Shown: positions 1 to 8,080, counted from the first letter of the stretch. The stretch: 50,687 nucleotides of DNA from Nocardia carnea (GCF_029868325.1 NZ_JARWNW010000311.1:1-50687), one strand, 5' to 3'. Numbers and translations are program-made. Notes: generated by a model from the sequence alone, not told the origin.

Positions 1-276
1 CCGGATGACAGGTCGGCCAGAGTCTTTCGGGGCCCGCGCCATGAGCAATGCCGTCCTGCCTACCGGTGCCCGCCCACCGGCCGGGGGGGGGGCCCGTTGT
101 GGTGCACGGGGGAGGGCAGGACGCGCCCGAGTATTTATTTAATTTCGGCCGGGCTTCTGGGGGCTCCCGGTCTACCTTTTCGGGCGCCCCCCCCGGGGGG
201 GTGGGTGGCACCGGTAGGCAGGACGGCATTGCTCATGGCGCGGGCCCCGAAAGACTCTGGCCGACCTGTCATCCGG
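1..276. repeat. 70-bp perfect inverted repeat at contig end
   Basis: Positions 1-70 are the exact reverse complement of 207-276. The arms flank about 136 bases of low-complexity sequence with long G and C runs. The left arm starts exactly at the first base of the window. Positions 277-366 carry no gene I can recognise. A perfect arm ending at the contig edge, with homopolymer G tracts in the loop, looks more like a sequencing or assembly foldback than a genomic hairpin. A replicon end cannot be excluded from sequence alone. Confidence 0.85.
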
Positions 277-366
277 TGGCGTGGGCATCAGTGACTGCGG
301 CGAACGGCGGTACGCGTCTGGCTGTGACCGCGCAACGATAGTAGTGAGACCCCGGATAATGGTCTG

Positions 367-417
367 GGCGCGGGCGCAGGTTTCGTACAGCATCCGCCAC
401 AGCGTCTTCTCGCGCAG
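367..417 (-). pseudogene. Inverted fragment of tyrosine recombinase (catalytic Arg I region)
   Basis: Read on the minus strand these 51 bases give 17 residues, LREKTLWRMLYETCARA, typical of actinobacterial phage-type integrases. The Arg in the final ARA should be the first catalytic arginine. In an intact gene this would lie directly upstream of the peptide encoded on the plus strand from 421. If 367-420 is flipped in thought, the two pieces join in frame as CARA-EEELLQVDIEDLDL. The bases left of 367 do not continue the integrase on either strand, so this is a rearranged remnant or an assembly chimera. Confidence 0.6.
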
Positions 418-420
418 GTG

Positions 421-955
421 GAGGAAGAACTGCTCCAGGTCGACATCGAAGACCTCGACCTCGCCGGCCGCACCGCGGCGGTGAAGTCCAAGGGCGCCAA
501 ACCCCGCATCCGCCGACGCGGCGCCACCCACCACGAACACGTCCCCGAAAACGTGTACTGGGACGCCGGCACCGCCCGCCTGCTTCCCCGGCTCATCCGC
601 GACCGCACCCGCGGCCCCGTGTTCGTGACCCACCGCCGACCGGGACCCGGCAAGTACCTCGCCGACCGCGACGTCTGCCCCGACACCGGCCTCGCCCGGC
701 TGTCCTACGACCAGGCCCGCGACCTACTCGACGCCAGCCACCGCCATCGACAGGCCCGGAACCGGCTGGGACCTTCACGAACTACGCCATTCCGGCCTGA
801 CCCACCTCGGAGAATCCGGGGCCGGCCTGCTGGAACTGATGGCCAAGTCCCGGCACCGCAAAGCCGAGAACCTGCGCCGCTACTTCAAACCGTCCCCACA
901 GGCGATGCGCGAGCTGACCTCGATCCTGGGCCCGGGAGCCGAGTGTCGACGCTGA
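421..955 (+). pseudogene. Tyrosine recombinase/integrase C-terminal domain, frameshifted
   Basis: The plus strand encodes the catalytic domain of a site-specific integrase in two frames. From 421 to about 735 the frame reads EEELLQVDIEDLDLAG, then a conserved stretch ending ARLSYDQARDLLDA. One extra base near 736 shifts the frame. From 737 to the TGA at 953-955 it continues with ATAIDRPGTGWDLHELRHS (the H-x-x-R box) and the RRYFKPSP segment that should hold the nucleophilic tyrosine. The N-terminal DNA-binding half is missing and the Arg I segment lies inverted just upstream. The gene is dead unless the frameshift is a sequencing error. It is probably the relic of an integrated element. Confidence 0.75.
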
Positions 956-1086
956 CCAGCAGCTACGCTGTATCCGTGGTTTTTCGGCGGTTACTACCGG
1001 AACCCCAATCGGGCGGTCACCGCCGACGTCCGGCACCTCGAACAGGGCATCCGGGCTGTGCGTTTGCGGGACCGGCGAGGGCTCGG

Positions 1087-1545
1087 TCAGTTCGCTGCCG
1101 AGCCATCCTCGTCGAGGCTTCGGGGCAGGTCCGCCAGGGTGTGCAGGGCACTGAGGAATACCTGGCGGTCAGCGGGCGAGAGGTGTTGCAGCACCAGCTG
1201 TTCCTCGCGGGACTGGATCTCGGTTCGAGCCTGCGCGACGATCCGGTGGCCCTCGGCGGTGAGTTCCAGTAAGCGGGCTCGCCGGTCGGCCGGGTCGGGG
1301 TATCGATGCAGCAGGCCGCGGTCCTGGAGGTCGTCGAGGACAGCGATGATGCGGGTTTTGTCCGCGCCTATTTCCTGGGCGAGTACACCCTGGCCCCGGG
1401 CCGGTCCGCGACTGAGGGCGACCAGGACGCTGTAGGCCCACATGGTCAGGCCGTACGACTCGAGGACCGGGCGTTCCATGGCGATCAGCGTGCGGGTCAG
1501 CGGAGCGAGCATTGCCGCCAGGTCCGGACGGTCCGTTGATCCCAT
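1087..1545 (-). CDS. MarR-family transcriptional regulator
   Basis: This 152-residue protein has the size and layout of a MarR repressor: an N-terminal dimerisation helix, a winged helix-turn-helix around residues 45-95 (GVLAQEIGADKTRIIAVLDDL, then the wing DPADRRARLLELTAEG), and a C-terminal helical dimer region. The DPADRRARLLELT segment is the characteristic MarR wing. The ATG start has no strong ribosome binding site. The gene is divergent from the DinB-type gene at 1675, and a 9-bp imperfect inverted repeat sits between them, so it probably represses that gene and itself. The ligand is unknown. Confidence 0.9.
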   Translation of the reverse strand: MGSTDRPDLAAMLAPLTRTLIAMERPVLESYGLTMWAYSVLVALSRGPARGQGVLAQEIGADKTRIIAVLDDLQDRGLLHRYPDPADRRARLLELTAEGHRIVAQARTEIQSREEQLVLQHLSPADRQVFLSALHTLADLPRSLDEDGSAAN

Positions 1546-1630
1546 GGGTCGAATTTACCGGGGCCGGGAGCCCCTACCGCGTAACGGCATCTGTGCACGA
1601 GTGAGGTCGGGGCGGTGGTTCACTTGAAAA

Positions 1631-1667
1631 TAATAAGCATGGACAGATGATATGCGGGTGCTTACTA
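1631..1667. promoter_or_regulatory. Candidate MarR operator
   Basis: TAATAAGCA (1631-1639) and TGCTTACTA (1659-1667) form an inverted repeat with 8 of 9 pairs matching, centred between the divergent MarR and DinB-type genes and ending 7 bases before the DinB start codon. Its position fits repression of the right-hand gene. No binding data; inferred from symmetry and context. Confidence 0.4.
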
Positions 1668-1674
1668 TTGGGAT

Positions 1675-2280
1675 ATGACTATCGAAGACCTTCGCGAGCC
1701 TGACCGCACCGCGGTGCTCGCCACCGTGAAAACAGCCGAACTCGTGACCCCGGACCTGCTCGGCCGCGCGACCCCCTGCGCCGCCTGGAACGTCGGGGAA
1801 CTGCTGGCCCATATGGCCGCCCAGCATCGCGGTTTCGCCGCCGCGGCACGTGGCGACGGAGCCGATCTCGCCCTGTGGCATCCGCGCCCGCCCGGGCCGC
1901 ATACGAGCGAGGAATACGCCGAATCCGCCGAGGAGGTCTTGGCCGCCTTTGCACCGGACGATGTGCCGCAGCGCCTGTTCGCCATGCCGGAATTCGGTCC
2001 CGGTGTCACCGTGCCCGGGCACCAGGCCATCGGCTTCCATCTGGTCGACTATGTGGTCCACGGCTGGGACCTCGCCCGTGCTGTCGGGCAGGACTACGAA
2101 CTCGACCCGGCGTGCGCCGAACCGGTGGTGCGGATCGTCGGGCAGATTCCCGACGGACCGGAGCGTGACAGCCCGGAAGCACCGTTCGCGCACGCGCTCC
2201 CGGATCCGGGCACCGGTTCCGCGCTCGACCGAATCCTGCGCATGCTCGGCCGTTCCCCGAAATGGCCCGAATCGAACTGA
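1675..2280 (+). CDS. TIGR03086-type metal-binding protein (DinB / maleylpyruvate-isomerase N-terminal fold)
   Basis: This 201-residue protein matches the TIGR03086 family: the ATPCAAWNVGELLAHM segment at about residues 32-47 and the GFHLVDYVVHGWDLARAVG segment at about 119-137 supply the metal-ligand histidines of the DinB/mycothiol-dependent isomerase fold. Family members are cytoplasmic and often associated with mycothiol-dependent chemistry, but most have no known substrate. It starts only a few bases after a candidate MarR operator and has no clear Shine-Dalgarno sequence, so it may have a very short leader. The divergent MarR gene is its likely regulator, which suggests an inducible detoxification role. 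That role is inference. Confidence 0.85.
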   Translation: MTIEDLREPDRTAVLATVKTAELVTPDLLGRATPCAAWNVGELLAHMAAQHRGFAAAARGDGADLALWHPRPPGPHTSEEYAESAEEVLAAFAPDDVPQRLFAMPEFGPGVTVPGHQAIGFHLVDYVVHGWDLARAVGQDYELDPACAEPVVRIVGQIPDGPERDSPEAPFAHALPDPGTGSALDRILRMLGRSPKWPESN

Positions 2281-2508
2281 GCCGGGGAGATGGGCGCCCG
2301 GGGGGAGCTGAACGGCTTGTCGCCGCAGCGGTGAGCCCGGCCCTCGATCAGCCCACTGGGACCATTTCATCGCAGATCGCGTGGTACCGCTGATCGTGGT
2401 GCCGTTGCTCGCGGGTTGCTGTTCTGCAGTCTGCGCGATCCGGGCATTCCGCACGAAGACGTACCGTCCGCTGCAAAGGTCTGAGAGCGGGCTCGCCGGC
2501 CGACGGAT

Positions 2509-2583
2509 CTACTCGCGCGCAGGTGCGGTCTCCGTGGAATGTGCGGCATTGCTTCTGTGCCCAGGTCGGCGAGCAGGCGTAGC
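2509..2583 (-). pseudogene. Degraded duplicate of the XRE regulator 3' end
   Basis: This stretch repeats, with mismatches, the sequence 136 bases further on that encodes the C-terminus of the XRE regulator. Both copies share CTACTCGCGC, GCGGTCTCCGTGGAA and GGCGAGCAGGCG at a constant 136-bp offset. On the minus strand it reads AHSTETAPARE-stop, against ARSTETAPVRE-stop in the intact gene. Only the tail is recognisable, so this is a relic of a tandem copy. In the rest of 2281-2644 I see no gene. Confidence 0.5.
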
Positions 2584-2644
2584 CGAGTTTGCCGTTGCGG
2601 TCCGCCGCGAAGTCCTGAGAGCGTGCGCGCGGGCCGAGCGGGAA

Positions 2645-3490
2645 CTACTCGCGCACCGGAGCGGTCTCCGTGGAACGTGCGCTGTTGTCCGCATCGAGGC
2701 CGGCGAGCAGGCGCAGCCCATCCTCGGCGGGGCTGCCCGGGACCGCGGACAGGACCAGCAGCTCCAGACCCGATTCGTCCGGTAGGGCGAAGTTCTCCTG
2801 GTGCAGTTCCAGGAGTCCGACCAGCGGATGCCGGTAGGCCTTGCGCCCGTGGGTGCGGGCACGTACATCGGCCCGGGCCCAGAGGCGGCGGAAACGTTCG
2901 CTGCCCATCGCGAGTTCGCCGATGAGCGAGACCAGCTGTGGGTCGTCGGGGTATTTCCCCGCGGCCAGGCGCAGGTGCCCGACCGCGTCGAGGGTGCAGG
3001 TCTCCCAGTCCGCGTACAGGCCGCGGTCGGCTTCCTCCAGGAAGATGTGCCGGGCGGTGTTGAGCCCGGGGATCGGCCGGCCGTAGAGCAGTCCGGCCAG
3101 GCGGTTGCCGGCGAGCACGTCCAGGCGGTGGTTCATGATCAGCGCGGGTGCGCCGGCGACCAGGTCCAGCACTCGCAGCACCTCCGGCCGGACCTGTCCG
3201 CCCGGCGTCCTCGCGCGGCGGCGGCGCTGCCGGGCGAGCCGGTAGAGATGGCCGCGTTCGGTGTCGTCGAGACCGAGAACGCGGGCGAGCGCATCGAGAA
3301 CCTGCTCGGAAGGCTGGGTGGCGCGCCCCTGCTCCAGGCGCACGTAATAGTCGACGCTCACACCGGACAGATGCGCCACTTCTTCCCGGCGCAGCCCCTC
3401 GACCCGGCGCGGCCTGTCGGTGGGGATGCCGACGGCGGCCGGGTCGACCCGGGACCGCCGGGTCCGCAGGAAGCCCGCGAGATCGTCCAT
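2645..3490 (-). CDS. XRE-family regulator with MmyB-like ligand-binding domain
   Basis: The 281-residue protein has an N-terminal helix-turn-helix at residues 30-85 (GLRREEVAHLSGVSVDYYVRLEQGR) followed by the MmyB-like domain (residues 105-265) with the motif LIMNHRLDVLAGNRLAGLLYG. This is the standard layout of a large actinobacterial family; the C-terminal domain is thought to bind fatty-acid-like ligands. It is divergent from the flavodoxin-fold oxidoreductase at 3629, an arrangement common for this family, where the regulator usually controls the adjacent redox enzyme. The last residues are duplicated as a remnant 136 bp downstream. Confidence 0.9.
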   Translation of the reverse strand: MDDLAGFLRTRRSRVDPAAVGIPTDRPRRVEGLRREEVAHLSGVSVDYYVRLEQGRATQPSEQVLDALARVLGLDDTERGHLYRLARQRRRRARTPGGQVRPEVLRVLDLVAGAPALIMNHRLDVLAGNRLAGLLYGRPIPGLNTARHIFLEEADRGLYADWETCTLDAVGHLRLAAGKYPDDPQLVSLIGELAMGSERFRRLWARADVRARTHGRKAYRHPLVGLLELHQENFALPDESGLELLVLSAVPGSPAEDGLRLLAGLDADNSARSTETAPVRE

Positions 3491-3628
3491 ACCCCCAGTA
3501 TGGCCGCGCCGGAGCCGGCGAAGGTGGCCCTGCCGTTACCAGGAAGCCCGGTCCGGTGGAAGAAACGCCCCTGACCGCCGGGCGCCGCGAAGCCCAGGAT
3601 CGAAGACATCCGATCCGAAGGAGTTCCG

Positions 3629-4408
3629 ATGAAGACGCTGATCGTCTACGCCCACCCCGAACCGGAGTCGCTCAACGGCGCACTCAGAGACCTCGCGGTG
3701 AGCACGCTGGAAAAGGCGGGGCACGAGGTCCGGGTGAGCGATCTGTACGCGATGGACTGGAAGGCGGTGGTGGATGCCGCGGACTACGGCCCCGCCGCCT
3801 CGGCCCCGCTGCGAGTCGTGCGCGATTCGGGCCGGGCCTTCGACAGCGGGGACCTCACCCCGGACGTCCGCGCCGAACAGGAGAAACTGCTGTGGGCCGA
3901 GATGATCGTCTTCCAGTTCCCGCTGTGGTGGTACTCGATGCCCGCCATCCTCAAGGGCTGGGTGGATCGCGTATTCACCCAGCACTTCGCGTACGGCGTC
4001 GGCGAGCACAGCGACACCAAATACGGCGAACGCTACGGCGAAGGCACCCTCGCGGGCCGCAAGGCGCTGCTGTCGGTGACCATCGGCGGCCAGGAATCGC
4101 ACTACTCCGCCCGCGGGGTCAACGGCCCGATCGAGGATCTGCTGTTCCCCATCCACCACGGCATCCTCTACTACCCGGGTATCGAGGTGCTCCCGCCGTT
4201 CGTCTCGTACGGCGCCGACCGGATGACCGCGGCCGACTACCGCGACGTGGCCAAGGCGTGGGAGCAGCGCCTGCTCACCCTGGACTCCACCGAGCCGATC
4301 CCGTTCCGGCGGCAGAACTACGGTGACTACGAGATGCCCTCGCTGCAACTGAGAAAGGGACTCGAACCCGCGGGTCGCACCGGCTTCGGTTTGCATGTAC
4401 GTGGCTGA
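3629..4408 (+). CDS. NAD(P)H dehydrogenase (quinone), flavodoxin fold
   Basis: This 259-residue cytosolic enzyme belongs to the NQO1/MdaB-type flavodoxin-2 family, which reduces quinones or similar acceptors by two electrons using FAD or FMN. The N-terminus MKTLIVYAHPEPESLNGAL is the phosphate-binding strand-loop; FQFPLWWYSMPAILKGWVDRV at about residues 95-115 is the flavin/substrate signature, and GGQESHYSARGVNG follows. The ATG is preceded by AAGGAG at good spacing. The divergent XRE regulator probably controls it. The last 35 residues extend beyond the core fold. The electron acceptor is unknown. Confidence 0.9.
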   Translation: MKTLIVYAHPEPESLNGALRDLAVSTLEKAGHEVRVSDLYAMDWKAVVDAADYGPAASAPLRVVRDSGRAFDSGDLTPDVRAEQEKLLWAEMIVFQFPLWWYSMPAILKGWVDRVFTQHFAYGVGEHSDTKYGERYGEGTLAGRKALLSVTIGGQESHYSARGVNGPIEDLLFPIHHGILYYPGIEVLPPFVSYGADRMTAADYRDVAKAWEQRLLTLDSTEPIPFRRQNYGDYEMPSLQLRKGLEPAGRTGFGLHVRG

Positions 4409-4486
4409 TCGTGGTCGAGGCGGAGACCAGGTAAGCGATGCCCTCGCCGGCGCTGCCTTTCACCGGGGACGGCCGAGCGAGCCGGA

Positions 4487-5275
4487 TCAGGCCGGCCCGA
4501 CGGCGGCGCGGATGGCGGGGTCGAGAAGGCCGAGGTCACTGCCGAGGCGGTCGGCGAGGTCGCGGGCCACCGCGACATCCTTGCGGAGGAAATCGCCGAC
4601 CGATTCGGAGAATGCCGCGACCGACCCCTTGGCGGCAACGCTGAGGACAGCCCGGCTGGAACTACTCGCGTGGGGGAGTGCCGCAAGCACTTCCGATTCG
4701 GCGAGACCCAGCTGCCCGGCGAACCGGACGGCCTCGGTGACCAGGCCGATCTGGGCCGCGAACAGCGCGTTGTTCACGAGTTTGACCCGCTGGCCGTTGC
4801 CGAGCGCACCGACCGCCAGCACCGGATCGGCGTAGGCCGACAGCACGGGGCGGGCCCGCTCGACCGCTTCCGGTTCGCCACCGAGGAAAACGGTGAGCGC
4901 ACCGTCGGCGATATTGTGCGGGCCGCCGCTGACCGGCGCGTCGACCACCCGGCCGCCGGCCGCAGCGATCGCGGTCGCGGTATCGGGGCTGCCGGTGGTG
5001 TGCAGGATCAGTACCGAATCGCGCGGCATGGTGTCGAGCAGACCGCTGCCGAGGCAGACCTCGCGTACCTGGTCGTCGGTGAAAACACAGATCACCACGG
5101 CCTCCGCGTTCTCACCCGCCTCGGCCGCCGAGCCGACGGTGGTCGCGCCGGCGGCGGTGATCGCCTCGCGGCCGGCGGGGTTGCGGCCGACCGCGCGCAC
5201 ACTGTGCCCGGCGGCCACGAGGCGCCGGATCATGGGGACGCCCATCCGGCCGGCGCCGACGAATCCGATACGCAC
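4487..5275 (-). CDS. NAD(P)-dependent oxidoreductase, 3-hydroxyisobutyrate dehydrogenase family (copy 2)
   Basis: The 262-residue protein shows the beta-hydroxyacid dehydrogenase signature: the dinucleotide loop GFVGAGRMGVPM at the N-terminus, the substrate motif DAPVSGG, and the catalytic region GNGQRVKLVNN containing the lysine. The GTG at 5275 is chosen because GAAGGAG precedes it and it begins right at the Rossmann strand; a longer frame to 5353 adds 26 residues unlike the family. It lies 101 bp after a paralogue in the same direction, at the end of the leftward catabolic series. It probably oxidises a 3-hydroxy-acid intermediate. It is slightly short for the family (about 290). Confidence 0.85.
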   Translation of the reverse strand: MRIGFVGAGRMGVPMIRRLVAAGHSVRAVGRNPAGREAITAAGATTVGSAAEAGENAEAVVICVFTDDQVREVCLGSGLLDTMPRDSVLILHTTGSPDTATAIAAAGGRVVDAPVSGGPHNIADGALTVFLGGEPEAVERARPVLSAYADPVLAVGALGNGQRVKLVNNALFAAQIGLVTEAVRFAGQLGLAESEVLAALPHASSSSRAVLSVAAKGSVAAFSESVGDFLRKDVAVARDLADRLGSDLGLLDPAIRAAVGPA

Positions 5276-5376
5276 TCGGTTTCTCCTTCGATCGTGGGCG
5301 CCGGATCTTCCCGGCGCCCGAGCGGCCCTCGGACCACCCCGCCGCGCAGGCAATCGTGGCCATCCGGAACGACGGT

Positions 5377-6216
5377 TCAGCGCGGTTTGCCCATGAGGCC
5401 AAGGGTCGCGTCGGCGGTATCGAGTACCGCGCCGGGCGTGATACCGGCGGCCTCGGCGAGTTCGCTGATCAACCGGACATCCTTGCGCAGCAGGTCCCCG
5501 GCATGGGCCGCGATCTGATCCAGTGATCCACCGCCGGCCAGGATCCGGCCCAGCGCGAAACTGTTCCCGCTGCCGTTGCCGATCACCTCGCCGAGCCGCT
5601 GCGGGCTCACCCCCAGCTGTTCGCCGAGTTCCAGGGTGCTCACGGCGGTGGCCATATGCGCGGTGAAGAGCAGGTTGTTCAGCAGTTTGGTGGTCTGGCC
5701 GGCGCCGATATCACCGAGGTGTACCACCGGATTCGCGTAGGTGCCGAACACCGGCAGGCAGCGTTGCAGGGTTTCGGCGTCCCCACCGGCCATCACCAGC
5801 AATCGCCCCGCCTCGACCGCCGGCGCGCCACCACTCACCGGCGCGTCGATCAGAGAAATACCCTGCTCGGCAGCGTTTTCGGCGAGAGCGCGGCAGGTGT
5901 CGGGATGGACGGTGCTGTGGATGGCGATCACGGGCCGCTCGGTACGTCCGGCCGCCGAGGCGGCGAATCCGGCGAAGATACCGTCCTCGCGCTCCAGAAC
6001 TTCCCGCACATCCGCGTCACCGACGACGCACAGGCACACCAGATCGCTGTCTGCGGCCAGCGCGGCCGGGCTTTCGGCGACCTTCGCCGCGGTATCGGCA
6101 TACGGTTCGACCGATACCGCCCGGCGCGCCCACAGCGTGGTCGGGTAGCCGCCTTCGACGATCCGGCGGGCCATCGGCCCGCCCTGGCTCCCCAGTCCGA
6201 TGAATCCGACGCGCAT
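5377..6216 (-). CDS. NAD(P)-dependent oxidoreductase, 3-hydroxyisobutyrate dehydrogenase family (copy 1)
   Basis: This 279-residue protein has the beta-hydroxyacid dehydrogenase layout: GFIGLGSQGGPMARR at the N-terminus (Gln where the family usually has Met), DAPVSGG in the middle, and GAGQTTKLLNN with the catalytic lysine. The ATG at 6216 follows GGGAG and sits at the Rossmann strand; the open frame extends upstream to 6843 but that part overlaps the DoxX gene and is not protein-like. It is 20 bp after DoxX and 101 bp before a paralogue. Two adjacent but divergent copies suggest successive or alternative hydroxy-acid oxidations. Confidence 0.87.
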   Translation of the reverse strand: MRVGFIGLGSQGGPMARRIVEGGYPTTLWARRAVSVEPYADTAAKVAESPAALAADSDLVCLCVVGDADVREVLEREDGIFAGFAASAAGRTERPVIAIHSTVHPDTCRALAENAAEQGISLIDAPVSGGAPAVEAGRLLVMAGGDAETLQRCLPVFGTYANPVVHLGDIGAGQTTKLLNNLLFTAHMATAVSTLELGEQLGVSPQRLGEVIGNGSGNSFALGRILAGGGSLDQIAAHAGDLLRKDVRLISELAEAAGITPGAVLDTADATLGLMGKPR

Positions 6217-6236
6217 ACGATTCTCCCTTCGCGCGT

Positions 6237-6758
6237 TCAGGAATCGGCGCTCGCCGAATCCGGTTGTCCGGCGTTCGGCCGCCAGAACACGGCCAGTAGC
6301 GCGGCGGTCCCGAGCACGCCGACGAGGAGTGCGATCAGCCCACCGGCCCAGCCGGTGATCTCGATACCGGCGGCATGATCCACCGACAGCCACCCCGGGC
6401 CCAGAATGCCCATCACCACGCAGACCACCGCGAGCACCAGCACGTATTCGTAGCCGTCGCGCATCACGAAGAATCCGTTCTTCCGGTGCGCCAGCAGGGC
6501 GGCCACCAGCATCACCGAGATCACCGCCGCGGCGGCCAGCGGGGTGAGCAGTCCGAGGATCAGCAGCACACCGGCCCCGATTTCGGTGATGACGCTCAGC
6601 CACGCTTGCAGTACACCGTTGCGCAGCCCGAGGCTGCTGAACCAGCGCGCGGTACCGGCGATCTTGCCGCCCCCGATCCAGTGATTGACCCCGTGCGCGA
6701 TCATGGTCGCCCCCACGACCAGCCGTAGCAGCAACAATGCGATATCGGTGACGTCCAT
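6237..6758 (-). CDS. DoxX-family integral membrane protein
   Basis: This 173-residue protein has four hydrophobic helices (about 5-20, 52-70, 75-93 and 103-125) plus a fifth near 138-160. The N-terminal LLLLRLVVGATMIAHGVNHW is the DoxX signature. Family members are membrane proteins linked to quinone-related redox or terminal-oxidase subunits, and many sit in catabolic operons without a defined role. The ATG follows a GAAAGG sequence and starts 3 bp after the hydrolase stop, so the two are co-transcribed and probably coupled. Confidence 0.88.
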   Translation of the reverse strand: MDVTDIALLLLRLVVGATMIAHGVNHWIGGGKIAGTARWFSSLGLRNGVLQAWLSVITEIGAGVLLILGLLTPLAAAAVISVMLVAALLAHRKNGFFVMRDGYEYVLVLAVVCVVMGILGPGWLSVDHAAGIEITGWAGGLIALLVGVLGTAALLAVFWRPNAGQPDSASADS

Positions 6759-6761
6759 CGG

Positions 6762-7730
6762 TTACCTTTCCGGCGCCGCGGCGCCGCCGTCGAATTGCAG
6801 GGTGGGCCCGGAGAATTCGCCGGCCTGCCGGGCGAGGAGGCATTCCTCGGCGAAAGCGAGCACGGACAGATGGTAGGCCGGTGCCGTATGGCCGAGGCTT
6901 ATGTTGTGCCCGGTATTCGGCTGCCGGTTCACCACCACCCGGCCGGCGGCGGTGAACAAGGACCCCACCGCGGTCATTTCCTCCGGATCATTACGCCATA
7001 CGCGTTCGTGTTCGCCGAGGGTATAGCGCACCGGGATACGGATATCCGGTGCGAGCCCGAGGAATTCCCGGGCGGCCCACTCGTTGAGGGCCTTCACTTC
7101 GAGGGCCGATCCACGTGCGGACACGCTACCCCCGCCGAGGACGTCCGGGGCGTAGAGCCGCGAAGGACTCCAGATCAGCTTCCCCACTCCTGGCGGTCGC
7201 TTACCCGGTTCCCGGCGCGCACCCCAGAGCAGTTCATGGGCCACCGGCTGGTGCTGTCGCCCGGTCCCGGCCAGCTCCAGCCCCAGCAGGCCCGCGCCAC
7301 GGTCGGCCGCCGCCATCCGGACGGCCAGCTCGCACCCCGCCGAATGCGCGAGCAGGAAAACCCCCGCGCCACGCGGTAATCCGTCGAGCAGCGTATCGAT
7401 CGCGCCGTACATCAGATCCACCCGCCGGCGCGGATCCGCCAGCCGGTCGGCATAGGGGCCCGAGCTCCGGAACCCTGGCCGGTCCAGCGCGAGCATGGTG
7501 TACCCGAGACGCTGCCCGGTGCGCAGCAGCGAGAACTCCGGATGTCCTGGGCAGTCGAAATACCGGGAGTCGACCGCACCTCCGTGCACGGCGACCACCA
7601 CCGCCCGCGGCGCGGGCGCTTCGGCCAGCAGCCCGGACACCGGAATCCCGTGGACATCCCGTACTTCCGCGACGACAGGCAGCGGTCCCGTGGAATCGGC
7701 CGCGACGAGATCCGAATCGGTGAGGGTCAT
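6762..7730 (-). CDS. Alpha/beta hydrolase
   Basis: This 322-residue protein has the alpha/beta hydrolase core: VVVAVHGGAVDSRYF (oxyanion HGG), LALDRPGFRSSG, the nucleophile elbow LLAHSAGCELA (A-H-S-A-G), and NTGHNISLGH supplying the catalytic histidine. The ATG at 7730 overlaps the stop of the small ORF upstream (ATGA), which supports this start over the longer frame to 7772. Within the catabolic series it could hydrolyse an ester, lactone or C-C bond. The serine nucleophile is present, so an active enzyme is expected. The substrate is unknown. Confidence 0.88.
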   Translation of the reverse strand: MTLTDSDLVAADSTGPLPVVAEVRDVHGIPVSGLLAEAPAPRAVVVAVHGGAVDSRYFDCPGHPEFSLLRTGQRLGYTMLALDRPGFRSSGPYADRLADPRRRVDLMYGAIDTLLDGLPRGAGVFLLAHSAGCELAVRMAAADRGAGLLGLELAGTGRQHQPVAHELLWGARREPGKRPPGVGKLIWSPSRLYAPDVLGGGSVSARGSALEVKALNEWAAREFLGLAPDIRIPVRYTLGEHERVWRNDPEEMTAVGSLFTAAGRVVVNRQPNTGHNISLGHTAPAYHLSVLAFAEECLLARQAGEFSGPTLQFDGGAAAPER

Positions 7731-8080
7731 TCGTCGCCCGCCACCGCGATTTCCCGGCAACTCCGCGCACATACCTTCCGAATGGGTGCGGGCACCGGCG
7801 CCCGGACGGTTTCGGATCGGGTTTCGTGTGCTGCGCGGATCAACTCGCCGCGCGTCCGGAAAACCGGCATATTCCCGAACAGGTCTGCACAGCGGCCGTC
7901 CGGGACCGACCTCCGCGGGGACGCCGGCGGCGTGATCTCTCGAGGTTTGTTCACCGGGGCGACTGCACTCGATACCGGTGCTGCTGCCCGAAGACGACGT
8001 GGTGCGCGGGGAATTCGCAATGCCCGAGGTCCAACCGGTGCTGGTCCGGGGGCAAAGGCGGTCCGTGCCGATGCGCTCAT
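7727..8080 (-). CDS. Small hypothetical protein translationally coupled on both sides
   Basis: This 117-codon frame fills the gap between the thiolase fusion and the hydrolase. Its ATG overlaps the thiolase stop (TGATG) and its own TGA overlaps the hydrolase ATG (ATGA), the geometry of a coupled operon gene. The predicted protein is rich in Arg, Ala and Pro, with three cysteines and a C-terminal segment ending SCREIAVAGDE. I recognise no family. It could be a fast-evolving accessory protein or a chance frame. Junctions on both sides favour a real gene; the composition argues against it. Confidence 0.45.
   Translation of the reverse strand: MSASARTAFAPGPAPVGPRALRIPRAPRRLRAAAPVSSAVAPVNKPREITPPASPRRSVPDGRCADLFGNMPVFRTRGELIRAAHETRSETVRAPVPAPIRKVCARSCREIAVAGDE

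Noticed and set aside
1..276. Linear-replicon telomere or hairpin end
   Set aside because: The arms are perfect and meet the first base of the window, with homopolymer noise in the loop and no series of palindromes as in actinobacterial telomeres. An artefact is more likely.
418..1272. 284-residue open frame as an intact protein
   Set aside because: Only its first third matches integrase; after about 736 the homology moves to another frame, and the rest crosses the MarR gene on the other strand.
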